64,000 nucleotides of DNA from Myceligenerans indicum (GTDB lineage Bacteria; Actinomycetota; Actinomycetes; Actinomycetales; Cellulomonadaceae): contig NZ_JABBYC010000016.1 of the NCBI RefSeq assembly GCF_016742955.1, positions 1-64,000 on the forward strand. Direction: 5' to 3'. The position numbers and the translations under genes were made by a program. Numbering within the stretch: position 1 is the first letter of the stretch; each line of letters begins with the position of its first letter. The notes beneath the pieces are model-generated. The model saw only the letters and a program-made list of their open reading frames with translations, made no database searches and was not told the DNA's origin. Positions 47,501-62,446 of the stretch are shown here, piece by piece.

Positions 47501-48484
47501 TCAGGGCAGCAGCACAACCTTGCCCGTCGTCGCACGGCCCTCGAGCGCGCGGTGTGCCGCGACGGCGTCGGAGAGCGGGAACCGCGCCCCGACCCGTACG
47601 TCCAGCTCGCCCGACGCCGCCGCGCCCAGCACCTCCGCGGCACGCCACTCGAGTTCGCCGCGTGTCGCGAGGTAGTGCCGGAGCGTCGGCCGGGTCAGGT
47701 ACAGAGAGCCCTTGCGGTTCAGCACCTGGGGGTCCAGCGGCGGTACGGGCCCCGACGAGCCGCCGAACAGCACCATCGTGCCGCGTGGCCGGAGCGAGTC
47801 CAGCGACGCGCCGAAGGTCGCCCTGCCGACGCCGTCGTACACGACGTGCACACCCTGGTCGTCCGTGAGCCCGCGGACGGCCGCGGGCAGCTCGGTCGCC
47901 AGATCGGACATCGCCGCGTAGTCGATCGTGTGTGCGGCGCCCGCCGCTGCCGAGAGCGCCGCCTTCTGCGGCGTCGAGACCGTCGTGATGACGTGCCCGC
48001 CGCGGGCCACGGCGAGCTGCGTGGCCAACAGCCCGACTCCTCCCGCGCCGGCGTGCAGCAGCACGTCGTGCCCCGGGCCGACCTTGAACGTCGAGGCGAC
48101 CAGGTAGTGCGCCGTCATGCCTTGCAGGGGGAGTGCCGCAGCGGTCTCCAGGTCGAGCCCGGCGGGAACGTGGATGGCCTGCGCGGCGTCCACGGCGGCG
48201 AGCTGCGCGTAGGAGCCCGGAGCCTCCGCCCAGGCCACCTCGTCGCCGACGGCGAACCCCTCGACGCCGTCCCCGACCGCCTCCACCGTCCCCGCTCCCT
48301 CGGACCCGACCACGTGCGGGAACTCCATGGGATACGTGCCAGAGCGGCGGTAGGTGTCGATGAAGTTCACACCGGCGGCCGCGACGCGGACCAGGAGCTG
48401 GCCCGCACCGGGGTCGGGGTCGGGCACCTCGTCGTAGGACAGGACCTCCGGACCGCCCGCCTCACGGGCTCTGACTGCACGCAT
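47501..48484 (-). CDS. NADPH:quinone oxidoreductase (zinc-free MDR family)
   Basis: 327 residues. N-terminal GroES-like part (PGAGQLLVRVAAAGVNFIDTYRRSG, FPHVVGSEGAGTVEAVG), cofactor loop VLLHAGAGGVGLLATQLAVA near 145, and GRATFGASLDSLRPRGTMVLFGG. No zinc Cys set, as in QOR. Reduces quinones with NADPH. Start fixed by TAGGGT 6 bases upstream of ATG. Confidence 0.92.
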   Translation of the reverse strand: MRAVRAREAGGPEVLSYDEVPDPDPGAGQLLVRVAAAGVNFIDTYRRSGTYPMEFPHVVGSEGAGTVEAVGDGVEGFAVGDEVAWAEAPGSYAQLAAVDAAQAIHVPAGLDLETAAALPLQGMTAHYLVASTFKVGPGHDVLLHAGAGGVGLLATQLAVARGGHVITTVSTPQKAALSAAAGAAHTIDYAAMSDLATELPAAVRGLTDDQGVHVVYDGVGRATFGASLDSLRPRGTMVLFGGSSGPVPPLDPQVLNRKGSLYLTRPTLRHYLATRGELEWRAAEVLGAAASGELDVRVGARFPLSDAVAAHRALEGRATTGKVVLLP

Positions 48485-48490
48485 GGTCCG

Positions 48491-48496
48491 ACCCTA
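48491..48496 (-). promoter_or_regulatory. Leaderless-type -10 hexamer of the quinone oxidoreductase
   Basis: TAGGGT on the minus strand ends 6 bases before the ATG at 48484. Back to back with the GNAT gene promoter 65 bases away. Confidence 0.5.
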
Positions 48497-48560
48497 CGGC
48501 GAGGAACAGTCGACGGCGATCGCCTTCACCGACGCCCGCGGCCGCGGCGGGACACACGGG

Positions 48561-48566
48561 TACCGT
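48561..48566 (+). promoter_or_regulatory. Leaderless-type -10 hexamer of the GNAT gene
   Basis: TACCGT ends 7 bases before the GTG at 48574. Confidence 0.45.
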
Positions 48567-48573
48567 ACGTTCC

Positions 48574-49074
48574 GTGACCCGAATCATCCGGCCGCTGGCC
48601 GACGCCGACTGGTCCTCCGTCTGGCCGATCGTCGAGGCCGTGTGTCGCGAGGGCGAGACGTACGTGTACCCGACGGACATCACCGAGGAACAGGCCCGGA
48701 GCTACTGGCTGGAGTCGCCGCCGGGCGCCGTCGTCGTGCTGGAGGAGGACGGCGAGATCCTCGGCACGGCCAAGATGGGTCCCAACCGTCCTGGTCACGG
48801 GGACCACATCGGCACGGCGTCGTTCATGGTGGCGGAGGCTGCCCGTGGCCGTGGCCGTGGCGTGGCACGGGAGCTGGGCGAGCATGTCATCGCGTGGCAC
48901 CGGGAGCACGGCTTCCGAGGCATCCAGTTCAACGCCGTGGTCGAGTCCAACGCGCCGGCCGTGCACCTGTGGCGCAAGCTCGGGTTCGAGATCGTCGGGA
49001 CGGTTCCGGGCGCCTTTCGCTCGCCCGCTCACGGCGAGGTCGGACTGCACGTGATGTTCCTGCCTCTGGCCTGA
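48574..49074 (+). CDS. GNAT family N-acetyltransferase
   Basis: 166 residues. Acetyl-CoA site AEAARGRGRGVARELGEH near 88 (R/Q-x-x-G-x-G/A), preceded by IGTASFMV, and the C-terminal FNAVVESNAPAVHLWRKLGFEIVGTVPGAF, a textbook GNAT fold. Resembles L-amino-acid or small-molecule acetyltransferases (PhnO/YncA-like); substrate unknown. Confidence 0.88.
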   Translation: MTRIIRPLADADWSSVWPIVEAVCREGETYVYPTDITEEQARSYWLESPPGAVVVLEEDGEILGTAKMGPNRPGHGDHIGTASFMVAEAARGRGRGVARELGEHVIAWHREHGFRGIQFNAVVESNAPAVHLWRKLGFEIVGTVPGAFRSPAHGEVGLHVMFLPLA

Positions 49075-49116
49075 GCGCCCCCTGGCCTGGGCGCCCCCTG
49101 CCCTGAGCGCCGCGGG
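49070..49116 (+). repeat. Three imperfect 16-bp repeats after the GNAT gene
   Basis: CCTGAGCGCCCCCTGG, CCTGGGCGCCCCCTGC, CCTGAGCGCCGCGGGC, in the gap between convergent genes; the first overlaps the stop. Confidence 0.6.
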
Positions 49117-49138
49117 CCGATGGGTGACCAGCGCCGCC

Positions 49139-50071
49139 CTATGCGTGCTGTGACGTCTCGTGGCCGATGTGCCCGGCGGGCTCCAGCTGGAACGTCGAAT
49201 GCTCGATGCTCACCGCGAACTCGGTGGCGACGCACTGTTGCAGCGCGTCCAGGACCTGCGGTGCGCAGCCTTCCCGGAAGCACTCGTCGTGGACGACGAC
49301 ATGTGCCGACAGCGTCGGCAGGCCGGTGGCGACGAGCGAGGCGTGCAGGTCGTGCACCTCCGCAACGTGGTCCACGGCGAGCAGGCGGTCTCGCACCGCA
49401 CCCAGGTCGAGCCCAGGCGGCGCGGTCTCCAGCAGAACCGAGGCCGTCTCGAGCAGGAGCCGCACGGCGCGCGGCACGATGAGTGCGGCGATCAGGAGGC
49501 CCGCCACGGCATCGGCACGCTGCCACCCGGTCGTGGCGATGACCACCGCGGCCACGATGACCCCGACGGATCCCAGCGCGTCGTTCAGCACCTCCAGGAA
49601 CGCGGCGCGCAGGTTGTACGACGCCGACCGGGCGCCGACCAGCACCGCGAGCCCCACGAGGTTCCCGACGAGTCCGAGCACGCCGAAGGCCAGCAGTTCC
49701 GCGCCGGGCACGTCGGCAGGCTCGACGAGCCGGATCACGCCTTCGACCAGCGCGTAGACGCCGACGGCCAGCAGCACCGCGGCCTGTGCGAGGGCGGCGA
49801 GCACCTCGGCGCGGCGGAATCCCCAGGTGCGCTGCGCGGTGGGCGGCCGCAGCGCGAGCGTGGCGGCGACGAGCGCGATGCCGAGTCCCGCGACGTCGGT
49901 CAGCACGTGTGCGGTGTCCACGAGCAGGGCGAGGCTGCCCGTGAGCCAGGCGCCGACGGCCTGCGCGACGAGGATGACGGCGCCGACGGTGAAGGCGATC
50001 GTGAGCCGTCGCCGGTGTCCGGGCGCGCCGGGGTCACCGGTGTGGGCGTGGTCGTGTCCGTGCTCAGTCAT
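49139..50071 (-). CDS. Cation diffusion facilitator (Zn/Cd efflux)
   Basis: 310 residues. His-rich N-terminus (EHGHDHAHTGD), six membrane helices, first metal site in LLVDTAHVLTDVAGLGIAL, second in FLEVLNDALGSVGVIVAAVV, and a cytoplasmic ferredoxin-like domain at the end (VHDLHASLVATGLPTLSAHV ... SIEHSTFQLEP). The usual HxxxD of the second site reads EVLND, a Glu in place of His, a variant also met in actinobacterial CDFs. ATG at 50071 preferred over 50080 because GAGG abuts the latter. Pair with the upstream ArsR gene. Confidence 0.92.
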   Translation of the reverse strand: MTEHGHDHAHTGDPGAPGHRRRLTIAFTVGAVILVAQAVGAWLTGSLALLVDTAHVLTDVAGLGIALVAATLALRPPTAQRTWGFRRAEVLAALAQAAVLLAVGVYALVEGVIRLVEPADVPGAELLAFGVLGLVGNLVGLAVLVGARSASYNLRAAFLEVLNDALGSVGVIVAAVVIATTGWQRADAVAGLLIAALIVPRAVRLLLETASVLLETAPPGLDLGAVRDRLLAVDHVAEVHDLHASLVATGLPTLSAHVVVHDECFREGCAPQVLDALQQCVATEFAVSIEHSTFQLEPAGHIGHETSQHA

Positions 50072-50140
50072 CGTGGCCATCCTCGGGCAGCAGGACCTGC
50101 CGCGCCTCCCGGCCCGCGCGGGCTGTGGACGGCCCGGTCC

Positions 50141-50545
50141 TCACCGCGTGCCCCCGTCACGCCCGTGGACGGGGCAGAGGGCCACCGCGGTGCCGGTGAG
50201 GGCGAGCAGGCTCTCGGCGGACGCCAGGAGGTCGAGTGTCGCCTCGGGCCGGGCGAGCGAGTACACCGAGGCTCGGCCCTCCGGGCGGACCGTGACCAGG
50301 CCGCAGTCCCGCAGGCACGCGAGATGCTTGGAGACCGTGGACTGAGCGAGCCCCAGGTGGCGTGTCAGATCGACCACCCGGTGCTCGCCGAGCGCCAGAT
50401 GCCGCAGGATGGTCAGCCGGGACGGGTCCGAGAAGCCGTGGAAGAGGTGCGCGGCCGCAGCGAGCGGGTCGGCGGCTCCGGCTTCGTCGGGGTGCGGTCC
50501 GGCAGGACCGGGTTCCGGGGCCCTGGTGACCTGATTGATCGACAT
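50141..50545 (-). CDS. ArsR/SmtB-family metal-responsive repressor
   Basis: 134 residues with winged HTH: LFHGFSDPSRLTILRHLALG, LAQSTVSKHLACLRDCGLV, VTVRPEGRASVYSLA. Cys in LACLRDC and in the C-terminal ALCPVHG may form the metal sensor, as in CmtR-like proteins (inference). It is the likely regulator of the CDF exporter 69 bases downstream on the same strand. ATG from TAGCAT 6 bases upstream, and that hexamer lies inside a palindrome. Confidence 0.92.
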   Translation of the reverse strand: MSINQVTRAPEPGPAGPHPDEAGAADPLAAAAHLFHGFSDPSRLTILRHLALGEHRVVDLTRHLGLAQSTVSKHLACLRDCGLVTVRPEGRASVYSLARPEATLDLLASAESLLALTGTAVALCPVHGRDGGTR

Positions 50546-50547
50546 AT

Positions 50548-50562
50548 GGCGATGCTATCGCC
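50548..50562. promoter_or_regulatory. arsR operator overlapping its -10
   Basis: GGCGAT-GCT-ATCGCC. The minus-strand -10 TAGCAT (50557-50552) lies inside it, and the ATG follows 6 bases later. Binding here would block the polymerase directly: autorepression of a leaderless arsR-CDF transcript. Confidence 0.6.
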
Positions 50563-50602
50563 GATCGGCGTCCGGACTCAAGGGTGCCACGGCGGCGGGA
50601 GC

Positions 50603-50631
50603 TTGAGGGTCGCCGTATAAGTATGTAGACT
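50603..50631 (+). promoter_or_regulatory. Promoter of the arg operon
   Basis: TTGAGG (50603-50608), 17 bases, TAGACT (50626-50631), then 7 bases to the argC ATG. The spacer is AT-rich (TATAAGTATG), unusual here, and could carry an ArgR half-site; I cannot confirm an ARG box. Confidence 0.6.
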
Positions 50632-50638
50632 CCCGAAT

Positions 50639-51721
50639 ATGTCTTCCACGATCCGCGTCGCCGTCGCGGGTGCGTCCGGGTACGCAGGCGGCGAGATGCT
50701 GCGGCTCCTCGCCGCGCACCCGCTGGCCGAGGTCGGTGCGGTGACGGCCCACACCTCCGCCGGCTCGTCTCTCGGTGAGCACCAGCCGCACCTGCGCTCG
50801 CTCTCCCACCGCGTCATCGAGCCCACCACGCCTGAGGTGCTCGCCGGGCACGATGTCGTGGTGCTCGCCCTGCCGCACGGCGCGTCCGGTGAGATCGCGG
50901 CGCGGCTGCCCGGTGACACCCTCGTCCTGGATCTGGGTGCGGACCACCGGCTCACCGATGCCGACGCGTGGCGGGCGTTCTACGGCAGCGAGCACGCCGG
51001 TTCCTGGCCGTACGGCCTGCCGGAGCTCATCGTCGCGGGGGACGGCTCCGGATGGACGGCCGGCAGGCAGCGGGACCGCCTCCGGGGCGCCACCCGCATC
51101 GCCGTACCCGGCTGCAACGTCACGGCGGTCACGCTCGGCCTGCAGCCCGGCATCGCGGCCGGACTCATCGACCCGGCCGACATCGTCGCCGTCCTGGCCA
51201 ACGGCTACTCCGGTGCGGGCAGGAGCCTCAAGCCGCACCTGCTGGCAAGTGAGGGACTCGGTTCGGCCCGGCCGTACGCCGTCGGTGGCACGCACCGGCA
51301 CGTCCCGGAGATCGTGCAGAATCTGCGTGTCGCGGGCGCGCCGGACGTGCGGCTCAGTTTCACGCCCACCCTCGTCCCGATGGCGCGCGGCATCCTCGCC
51401 ACGGCCACGGCGCCGCTGGCTGCGGGGATCGACCCGGCTGCCGCGGCCCAGGCGGTCCGCGAGGCGTGGGCCACGGCGTACGCGGGGGAGCCGTTCGTTC
51501 AGCTCCTTCCCGAGGGGCAGTGGCCCAGTACCGGCATGACGCAGGGCGCCAACACCGCGCTGGTCCAGGTCGCCGTGGACGAGGCCGCGGGACGTGTGGT
51601 CACCGTGACCGCGATCGACAACTTGGTCAAGGGCACCGCGGGGCAGGCCGTCCAGGCCATGAACATCGCACTCGGGATGCCGGAGGCCAGCGGCCTCGAT
51701 GCCGAGGGAGTCGCACCATGA
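50639..51721 (+). CDS. argC: N-acetyl-gamma-glutamyl-phosphate reductase
   Basis: NADPH-dependent third step of arginine synthesis. 360 residues: [35 protein letters not shown], catalytic Cys in [14 protein letters not shown] near 157, and [10 protein letters not shown] near 215. ATG set by the promoter. First gene of argC-J-B-D-F-R-G-H; its stop overlaps a 48-codon ORF (ATGA). Confidence 0.97.
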   Translation: MSSTIRVAVAGASGYAGGEMLRLLAAHPLAEVGAVTAHTSAGSSLGEHQPHLRSLSHRVIEPTTPEVLAGHDVVVLALPHGASGEIAARLPGDTLVLDLGADHRLTDADAWRAFYGSEHAGSWPYGLPELIVAGDGSGWTAGRQRDRLRGATRIAVPGCNVTAVTLGLQPGIAAGLIDPADIVAVLANGYSGAGRSLKPHLLASEGLGSARPYAVGGTHRHVPEIVQNLRVAGAPDVRLSFTPTLVPMARGILATATAPLAAGIDPAAAAQAVREAWATAYAGEPFVQLLPEGQWPSTGMTQGANTALVQVAVDEAAGRVVTVTAIDNLVKGTAGQAVQAMNIALGMPEASGLDAEGVAP

Positions 51722-51864
51722 GCGCCGGGTACGAGCCCGGCGGACAGCGGACGGGCCTGGCGGTCGCCGGGACGAAGACGTCCACGACGAACGCGGTCAC
51801 GACCGGCGCGGCAACGGCAAGCGCACCAATGGCGAAAGCGGCCACGACAGGAGGAGCACAGTGA
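51718..51864 (+). CDS. 48-residue ORF bridging argC and argJ
   Basis: Unrecognised. It begins in the argC stop (ATGA) and ends in the argJ start (its TGA at 51862-51864 overlaps the argJ GTG at 51861). So it fills the only gap between the two genes exactly. Composition is Ala, Thr and Gly rich with Lys ([25 protein letters not shown]); no hydrophobic core. It may be a short leader that couples translation of argC and argJ rather than a folded protein, or a chance open frame. Confidence 0.45.
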   Translation: MSAGYEPGGQRTGLAVAGTKTSTTNAVTTGAATASAPMAKAATTGGAQ

Positions 51865-53042
51865 GCGTCACCGCCGCCCGGGGATTCCGGGCCGCCGGCA
51901 TCACGGCCGGGCTCAAGGATTCCGGCAGGCCGGACCTGGCACTGGTGGTCAACGACGGCCCGCAGTTCGCGGCCGCCGCGGTGTTCACCTCCAACCGCGT
52001 GGTCGGCGCCCCGGTCCTGTGGTCGCGCCAGGCCGTCAAGGACGGCGCGGCGCGCGCCGTCGTGCTCAACTCCGGTTCGGCCAACGTCTGCACCGGGCCG
52101 GGGGGCTTCCAGGACGCGCACGCCACGGCCGAGGCGGTCGCCGGCAGCCTGGAGATCGGCGCGATCGACGTGCTCGTCGCCTCGACCGGCGTGATCGGTG
52201 TGCGCCTGGCGCGCGAGAAGCTGCTCGCCGGTATCCCCGTCGTGTCGGAGGCTCTGTCGAGCGACGCGGCCGCGGGGCAGGCGGCCGCCGCGGCGATCAT
52301 GACCACCGACACGGTGTCCAAGACGGCCACCCGCACCATCGAGACGCCGCATGGTGTGGTCACCGTCGGCGGTATGGCCAAGGGGGCAGGCATGCTCGCC
52401 CCGGCGCTGGCCACGATGCTGTGCGTGATCACCACCGACGCCGTCGTCCCGCACGAGGAGGCCGATGCCGCGCTCCGGGCGGCGACCCGTGCCACCTTCG
52501 ACCGCGTGGACTCGGACGGCTGTCAGTCCACGTCGGACACCGTCGTCCTCATGGCCTCCGGTGCGTCCGGCGTGGAGCCGGGGCGCGACGAGTTCGCCGT
52601 CGCTGTCCGGGAGGTCTGCGCGGACCTCGCCCAGCAGCTCCTGTCCGACGCCGAGGGCGCGGCCCACGACATCGCCATCACGGTGAAGAACGCCACCACC
52701 GAGGACGCGGCGCTCGCCGTGGCCCGGGCGGTGTCGCGGTCCAATCTGGTCAAGACCGCGATCTACGGCAACGACCCGAACTGGGGCCGCATCCTGGCGC
52801 AGGTCGGCACGGTGCCGGAAGGCGTGGCGCCGTTCGATCCCGAGGTGCTCGACATCTACGTCAACTCGGTAAAAGTGTGCCAAGCGGGTGGTGCTCACGA
52901 GTCGCCGGAGAAGGTAGACCTGGCCTCCTCCCGGAAGGTCGCGATCGACATCGACCTGCACGCCGGTGGCGCCGAGGTCACCCTCTGGACCAACGATCTC
53001 ACGCACGCCTATGTCGAAGAGAACAGCGCGTACACCTCATGA
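51861..53042 (+). CDS. argJ: Glutamate N-acetyltransferase / amino-acid acetyltransferase
   Basis: Ornithine acetyltransferase of the acetyl-recycling arginine pathway. 393 residues, proprotein that cuts itself before a Thr: the site is in [14 protein letters not shown] near residue 180, with the new N-terminal Thr as nucleophile. [11 protein letters not shown] and [13 protein letters not shown] near the front, [10 protein letters not shown] near 305. GTG start behind AGGAGGAG. Whether it is bifunctional cannot be read; no argA is seen. Ends in ATGA with argB. Confidence 0.96.
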   Translation: MSVTAARGFRAAGITAGLKDSGRPDLALVVNDGPQFAAAAVFTSNRVVGAPVLWSRQAVKDGAARAVVLNSGSANVCTGPGGFQDAHATAEAVAGSLEIGAIDVLVASTGVIGVRLAREKLLAGIPVVSEALSSDAAAGQAAAAAIMTTDTVSKTATRTIETPHGVVTVGGMAKGAGMLAPALATMLCVITTDAVVPHEEADAALRAATRATFDRVDSDGCQSTSDTVVLMASGASGVEPGRDEFAVAVREVCADLAQQLLSDAEGAAHDIAITVKNATTEDAALAVARAVSRSNLVKTAIYGNDPNWGRILAQVGTVPEGVAPFDPEVLDIYVNSVKVCQAGGAHESPEKVDLASSRKVAIDIDLHAGGAEVTLWTNDLTHAYVEENSAYTS

Positions 53043-54003
53043 GTGCTTCCCCGAACAGCGCGGTCCTGGCCTCCCTGACCGCGGACCAGAAGGCGGAGGT
53101 CCTGGTCGAGGCCCTCCCGTGGCTGCAGGAATTCGCCGGTGCGCTCGTCGTGATCAAGTACGGCGGAAACGCCATGGTGCGCGACGACCTCAAGGCGGCC
53201 TTCGCGCAGGACATGGTGTTCCTGCGGCAGGTGGGGCTGAAGCCGGTCGTCGTGCACGGCGGCGGGCCGCAGATCACCGCCATGCTCGACCGGCTCGGGA
53301 TCGAGTCCGAGTTCCAGGGCGGCTTGCGCGTCACCACCCCCGAGACCATGGAGGTGGTGCGCATGGTGCTCACCGGCCAGGTCTCCCGCGAGCTCGTCGG
53401 CCTCATCAATGCCCACGGCCCCAACGCCGTGGGCCTGAGTGGTGAGGACGGCGGCCTGCTCGGCGCCGCGCGGCGGCACGCGACGGTCGACGGCCAGCCG
53501 GTCGACGTCGGACTCGTGGGTGACGTCGTGCAGGTGGACCCGCAGGCCGTGCAGGACCTGCTGGACGCCGGCCGGATCCCCGTGGTCTCCACCATCGCCC
53601 CCGACATCACCGATCCGACCCAGGTGCTCAACGTGAACGCCGACACCGCCGCGAGCGCCCTCGCGGTTGCGCTGGGCGCGAAGAAGCTGATCGTGCTGAC
53701 GGACGTGGAGGGCCTGTACACGGCGTGGCCGGACAAGGACTCGCTGGTGGAGCAGATCGCGGCGCCGGATCTGAGGGCGCTGCTGCCGAGCTTGGCCTCG
53801 GGGATGATCCCGAAGATGGAGGCGTGCCTGCGGGCGGTCGACGGCGGTGTGCCGCGGGCGACGGTGATCGACGGCCGGCAGCCGCACAGCGTGCTGCTGG
53901 AGGTCTTCACGGCGCGCGGGAACGGAACGATGGTGGTGCCCGCGCCGGCGGACGGGGATCTGGCCGGGGCGGAGCAGGAGGCGATGTCGGAGGTGGTGCC
54001 GGA

Positions 54004-54007
<4 letters not shown>
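53039..54007 (+). CDS. argB: Acetylglutamate kinase
   Basis: Phosphorylates N-acetylglutamate; usual target of arginine feedback. 322 residues: [20 protein letters not shown] near 38, [34 protein letters not shown] and [17 protein letters not shown]. The N-terminal helix ([20 protein letters not shown]) is the segment that forms arginine-sensitive hexamers in inhibited enzymes. Overlaps argJ and argD by ATGA at both ends. Confidence 0.97.
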
Positions 54008-57037
<3,030 letters not shown>

Positions 57038-57071
57038 ATCGACACCAACGAACCACGGAAGAGAAGAACCA

Positions 57072-60396
<3,325 letters not shown>

Positions 60397-60512
60397 CCTG
60401 CGGCGTGTCCCCGGCCGCCCCCGGCGTGCCCCTCCGACCGCATCTCGCAGACCGCATCTCGCGGCGCGCGTCCTGCCCACTCGTCGAATACCTAGATCAA
60501 CAATGCCTCGCT

Positions 60513-60537
60513 CTGCTAGGGTCTTAACCCCTAGCAG
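60513..60537. promoter_or_regulatory. padR operator candidate
   Basis: CTGCTAGGG and CCCTAGCAG around TCTTAAC, 21 bases before the padR start. Additional CCTAG copies (60491, 60539) flank it. PadR proteins usually repress their own gene at such sites. Confidence 0.6.
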
Positions 60538-60558
60538 TCCTAGGCATCGGAGATCTGA

Positions 60559-60939
60559 GTGCACATCGACAAGGACCTGGTCGCCGCCTCGGCGACCCCG
60601 CTCGTCCTCGGCATCCTCGCCGACGGCGAGTCCTACGGGTACGCCATCGGCAAACGCGTCGCCGAACTCTCCGGCGGCCGCATGCAGTGGACCGACGGCA
60701 TGCTCTACCCCCTGCTCCACCGCCTCGAACGACAGGGACTCATCGAGGCCTCGTGGGGCACCGCCGACAACGGCCGCCGCCGCAAGCACTACACCATCAC
60801 CCAGGACGGCCGCGACGCCCTCGCCGAACGCCAGGAACAGTGGAGCGTCGTCGCCGACGCCCTCAAGCAGGTGTGGCAGGACCTGTCCGACGGCTCCGCC
60901 GGCCTCCCCGCCCCTCGGACCGCACAGGGGTGGGCATGA
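60559..60939 (+). CDS. PadR-family transcriptional regulator
   Basis: 126 residues. Winged HTH: LVLGILADGESYGYAIGKRV, GMLYPLLHRLERQGLI, RRRKHYTITQDGRDALAER, then a short dimerisation helix. GTG start with CGGAGA 5 bases upstream. Its stop overlaps the membrane protein gene, the typical PadR plus permease-prefix-domain pairing. Confidence 0.92.
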   Translation: MHIDKDLVAASATPLVLGILADGESYGYAIGKRVAELSGGRMQWTDGMLYPLLHRLERQGLIEASWGTADNGRRRKHYTITQDGRDALAERQEQWSVVADALKQVWQDLSDGSAGLPAPRTAQGWA

Positions 60940-62336
60940 TGAACGACGACGCACTGCGCACCGGCCTCGAGGCCCAGATCGACCAGTGGCGCGGCTTCGT
61001 GCGCCGCCGCCGCGCCATCACGTCCGCGGATGCCGCCGAGATGGAGGACCACCTGCGAGAACAGGTCGCAGACCTGAACGACGGCGGCCTCGACGACGAC
61101 GAGGCGTTCCTCGTCGCCGTCAAGCGCATGGGCAACCTCGACGAGGTCTCCCACGAGTTCGCCCGCGAGCACTCCGACCGGCTCTGGAAGCAGCTCGTCC
61201 TCGTCCCCCAGGGCACTCCCGACGACGGCGCCCCGGGCGGAATCGGCCGGTTCCGGGACCTCGGCGTCCTCCTGTCGCTGGCGATCGGTGCCGGCATCGC
61301 GCTCAAGATCCTGCTCATGAGCGCCACCGACGAGACCACCCTCCTGCTCAACGGGCCGTTCCTCGTCCTGCCCTTCCTCGCCGCGTACTTCGCCTGGAAG
61401 CGAGCCCTGCCCTTGCGCGCCACGGCCGTGCTGCTGAGTGCCGCCGCCATACTGGCGCTGATCGTCAACCTGTACCCGTTCGACCTGGGCGACCCCACCG
61501 ACCCGTACCCGCAACCCGGCATGACGGTCCTGCTCGCCGCGCTGCACGCCCCGGTCGTGCTGTGGCTCCTCCTCGGCGTCGTCTACGCGGGCGGGCACTG
61601 GCGGTCCGACGCCCGGCGCATGGACTACGTCCGCTTCACCGGCGAACTCCTCGTCTACCTCGCCCTCATCCAGCTCGGCGGGATGGTCCTGACAGGCCTG
61701 ACGTTCGGCGTCCTGAGCCTGGTCGGCATCGACTTCGACCCGTTCGTCCAGGACTGGCTGCTCCCGTTCGCGCTGCCCGGCGCCCTCCTGGTGGCGGCCT
61801 GGCTGGTCGAGGCCAAGAAGAGCGTCGTGGAGAACATCGCGCCCGTCCTGGCCCGCGTCTTCACGCCCCTGGCGGCGCTCATGCTGCTCGCCATGCTCGT
61901 GGCGCTCCTGGCCGGCGGCCCCCTCGAGTCCGTCGACCGCGAACTGCTCATCCTCATGGACGCCGTCCTGCTGGTCGTGCTGTTCCTCCTGCTGTACTCG
62001 ATCTCCGCCCGCGACCCGCTCGCCCCGCCCGGGATCTTCGACCAGCTCCAGCTCCTGCTCGTCGGCGCGGCGCTCGCGGTCGACGCGGTCGCCCTGACGG
62101 CGATGCTGGTGCGCATCGCCGAGTTCGGGTTCACGGCGAACAAGGTGGCGGCCCTCGGCCTGAACCTGATCCTGCTGGTGCACCTGGCCTGGGCGGGCCG
62201 GCTCACGTTCGGCTTCGTGCGGGGCTCCAGGACGTTCGTGGCCACGGAGCGCTGGCAGACCGGATACCTCCCCGTCTACGGCGCCTGGGCCCTGGTCGTG
62301 GCGGTGGCGTTCCCGCCCCTGTTCGCCTTCGCCTGA
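60936..62336 (+). CDS. Membrane protein with permease-prefix domain
   Basis: 466 residues. The first 90 form a helical permease prefix domain (LEAQIDQWRGFVRRRRAITS, DAAEMEDHLREQVADLNDGG, DEAFLVAVKRMGN). Then about 11 membrane helices from residue 105 (GVLLSLAIGAGIALKILLM) to the end. The membrane part resembles DUF4153-type proteins; no transport motif or ATPase. ATG ATG start at 60936/60939 behind AGGGG. Controlled with padR; signal unknown. Confidence 0.8.
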   Translation: MMNDDALRTGLEAQIDQWRGFVRRRRAITSADAAEMEDHLREQVADLNDGGLDDDEAFLVAVKRMGNLDEVSHEFAREHSDRLWKQLVLVPQGTPDDGAPGGIGRFRDLGVLLSLAIGAGIALKILLMSATDETTLLLNGPFLVLPFLAAYFAWKRALPLRATAVLLSAAAILALIVNLYPFDLGDPTDPYPQPGMTVLLAALHAPVVLWLLLGVVYAGGHWRSDARRMDYVRFTGELLVYLALIQLGGMVLTGLTFGVLSLVGIDFDPFVQDWLLPFALPGALLVAAWLVEAKKSVVENIAPVLARVFTPLAALMLLAMLVALLAGGPLESVDRELLILMDAVLLVVLFLLLYSISARDPLAPPGIFDQLQLLLVGAALAVDAVALTAMLVRIAEFGFTANKVAALGLNLILLVHLAWAGRLTFGFVRGSRTFVATERWQTGYLPVYGAWALVVAVAFPPLFAFA

Positions 62337-62446
62337 CCAGCCCGCCGCACCGCCGCCGCGCCGCCGTCGGAGACCCGCCCAGGCGTCCACGGCGGCGGCG
62401 CGGCGCTCGCGGGGGACGCCCGGGCAGGTGCGGGAGAATCGTCTGC

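Noticed and set aside
60503-62446. Continuous frame running through padR and the membrane gene into the glycosylase
   Set aside because: The upstream part is Arg/Pro-rich noise in a wrong frame; only the segment from 62447 matches a real protein family.
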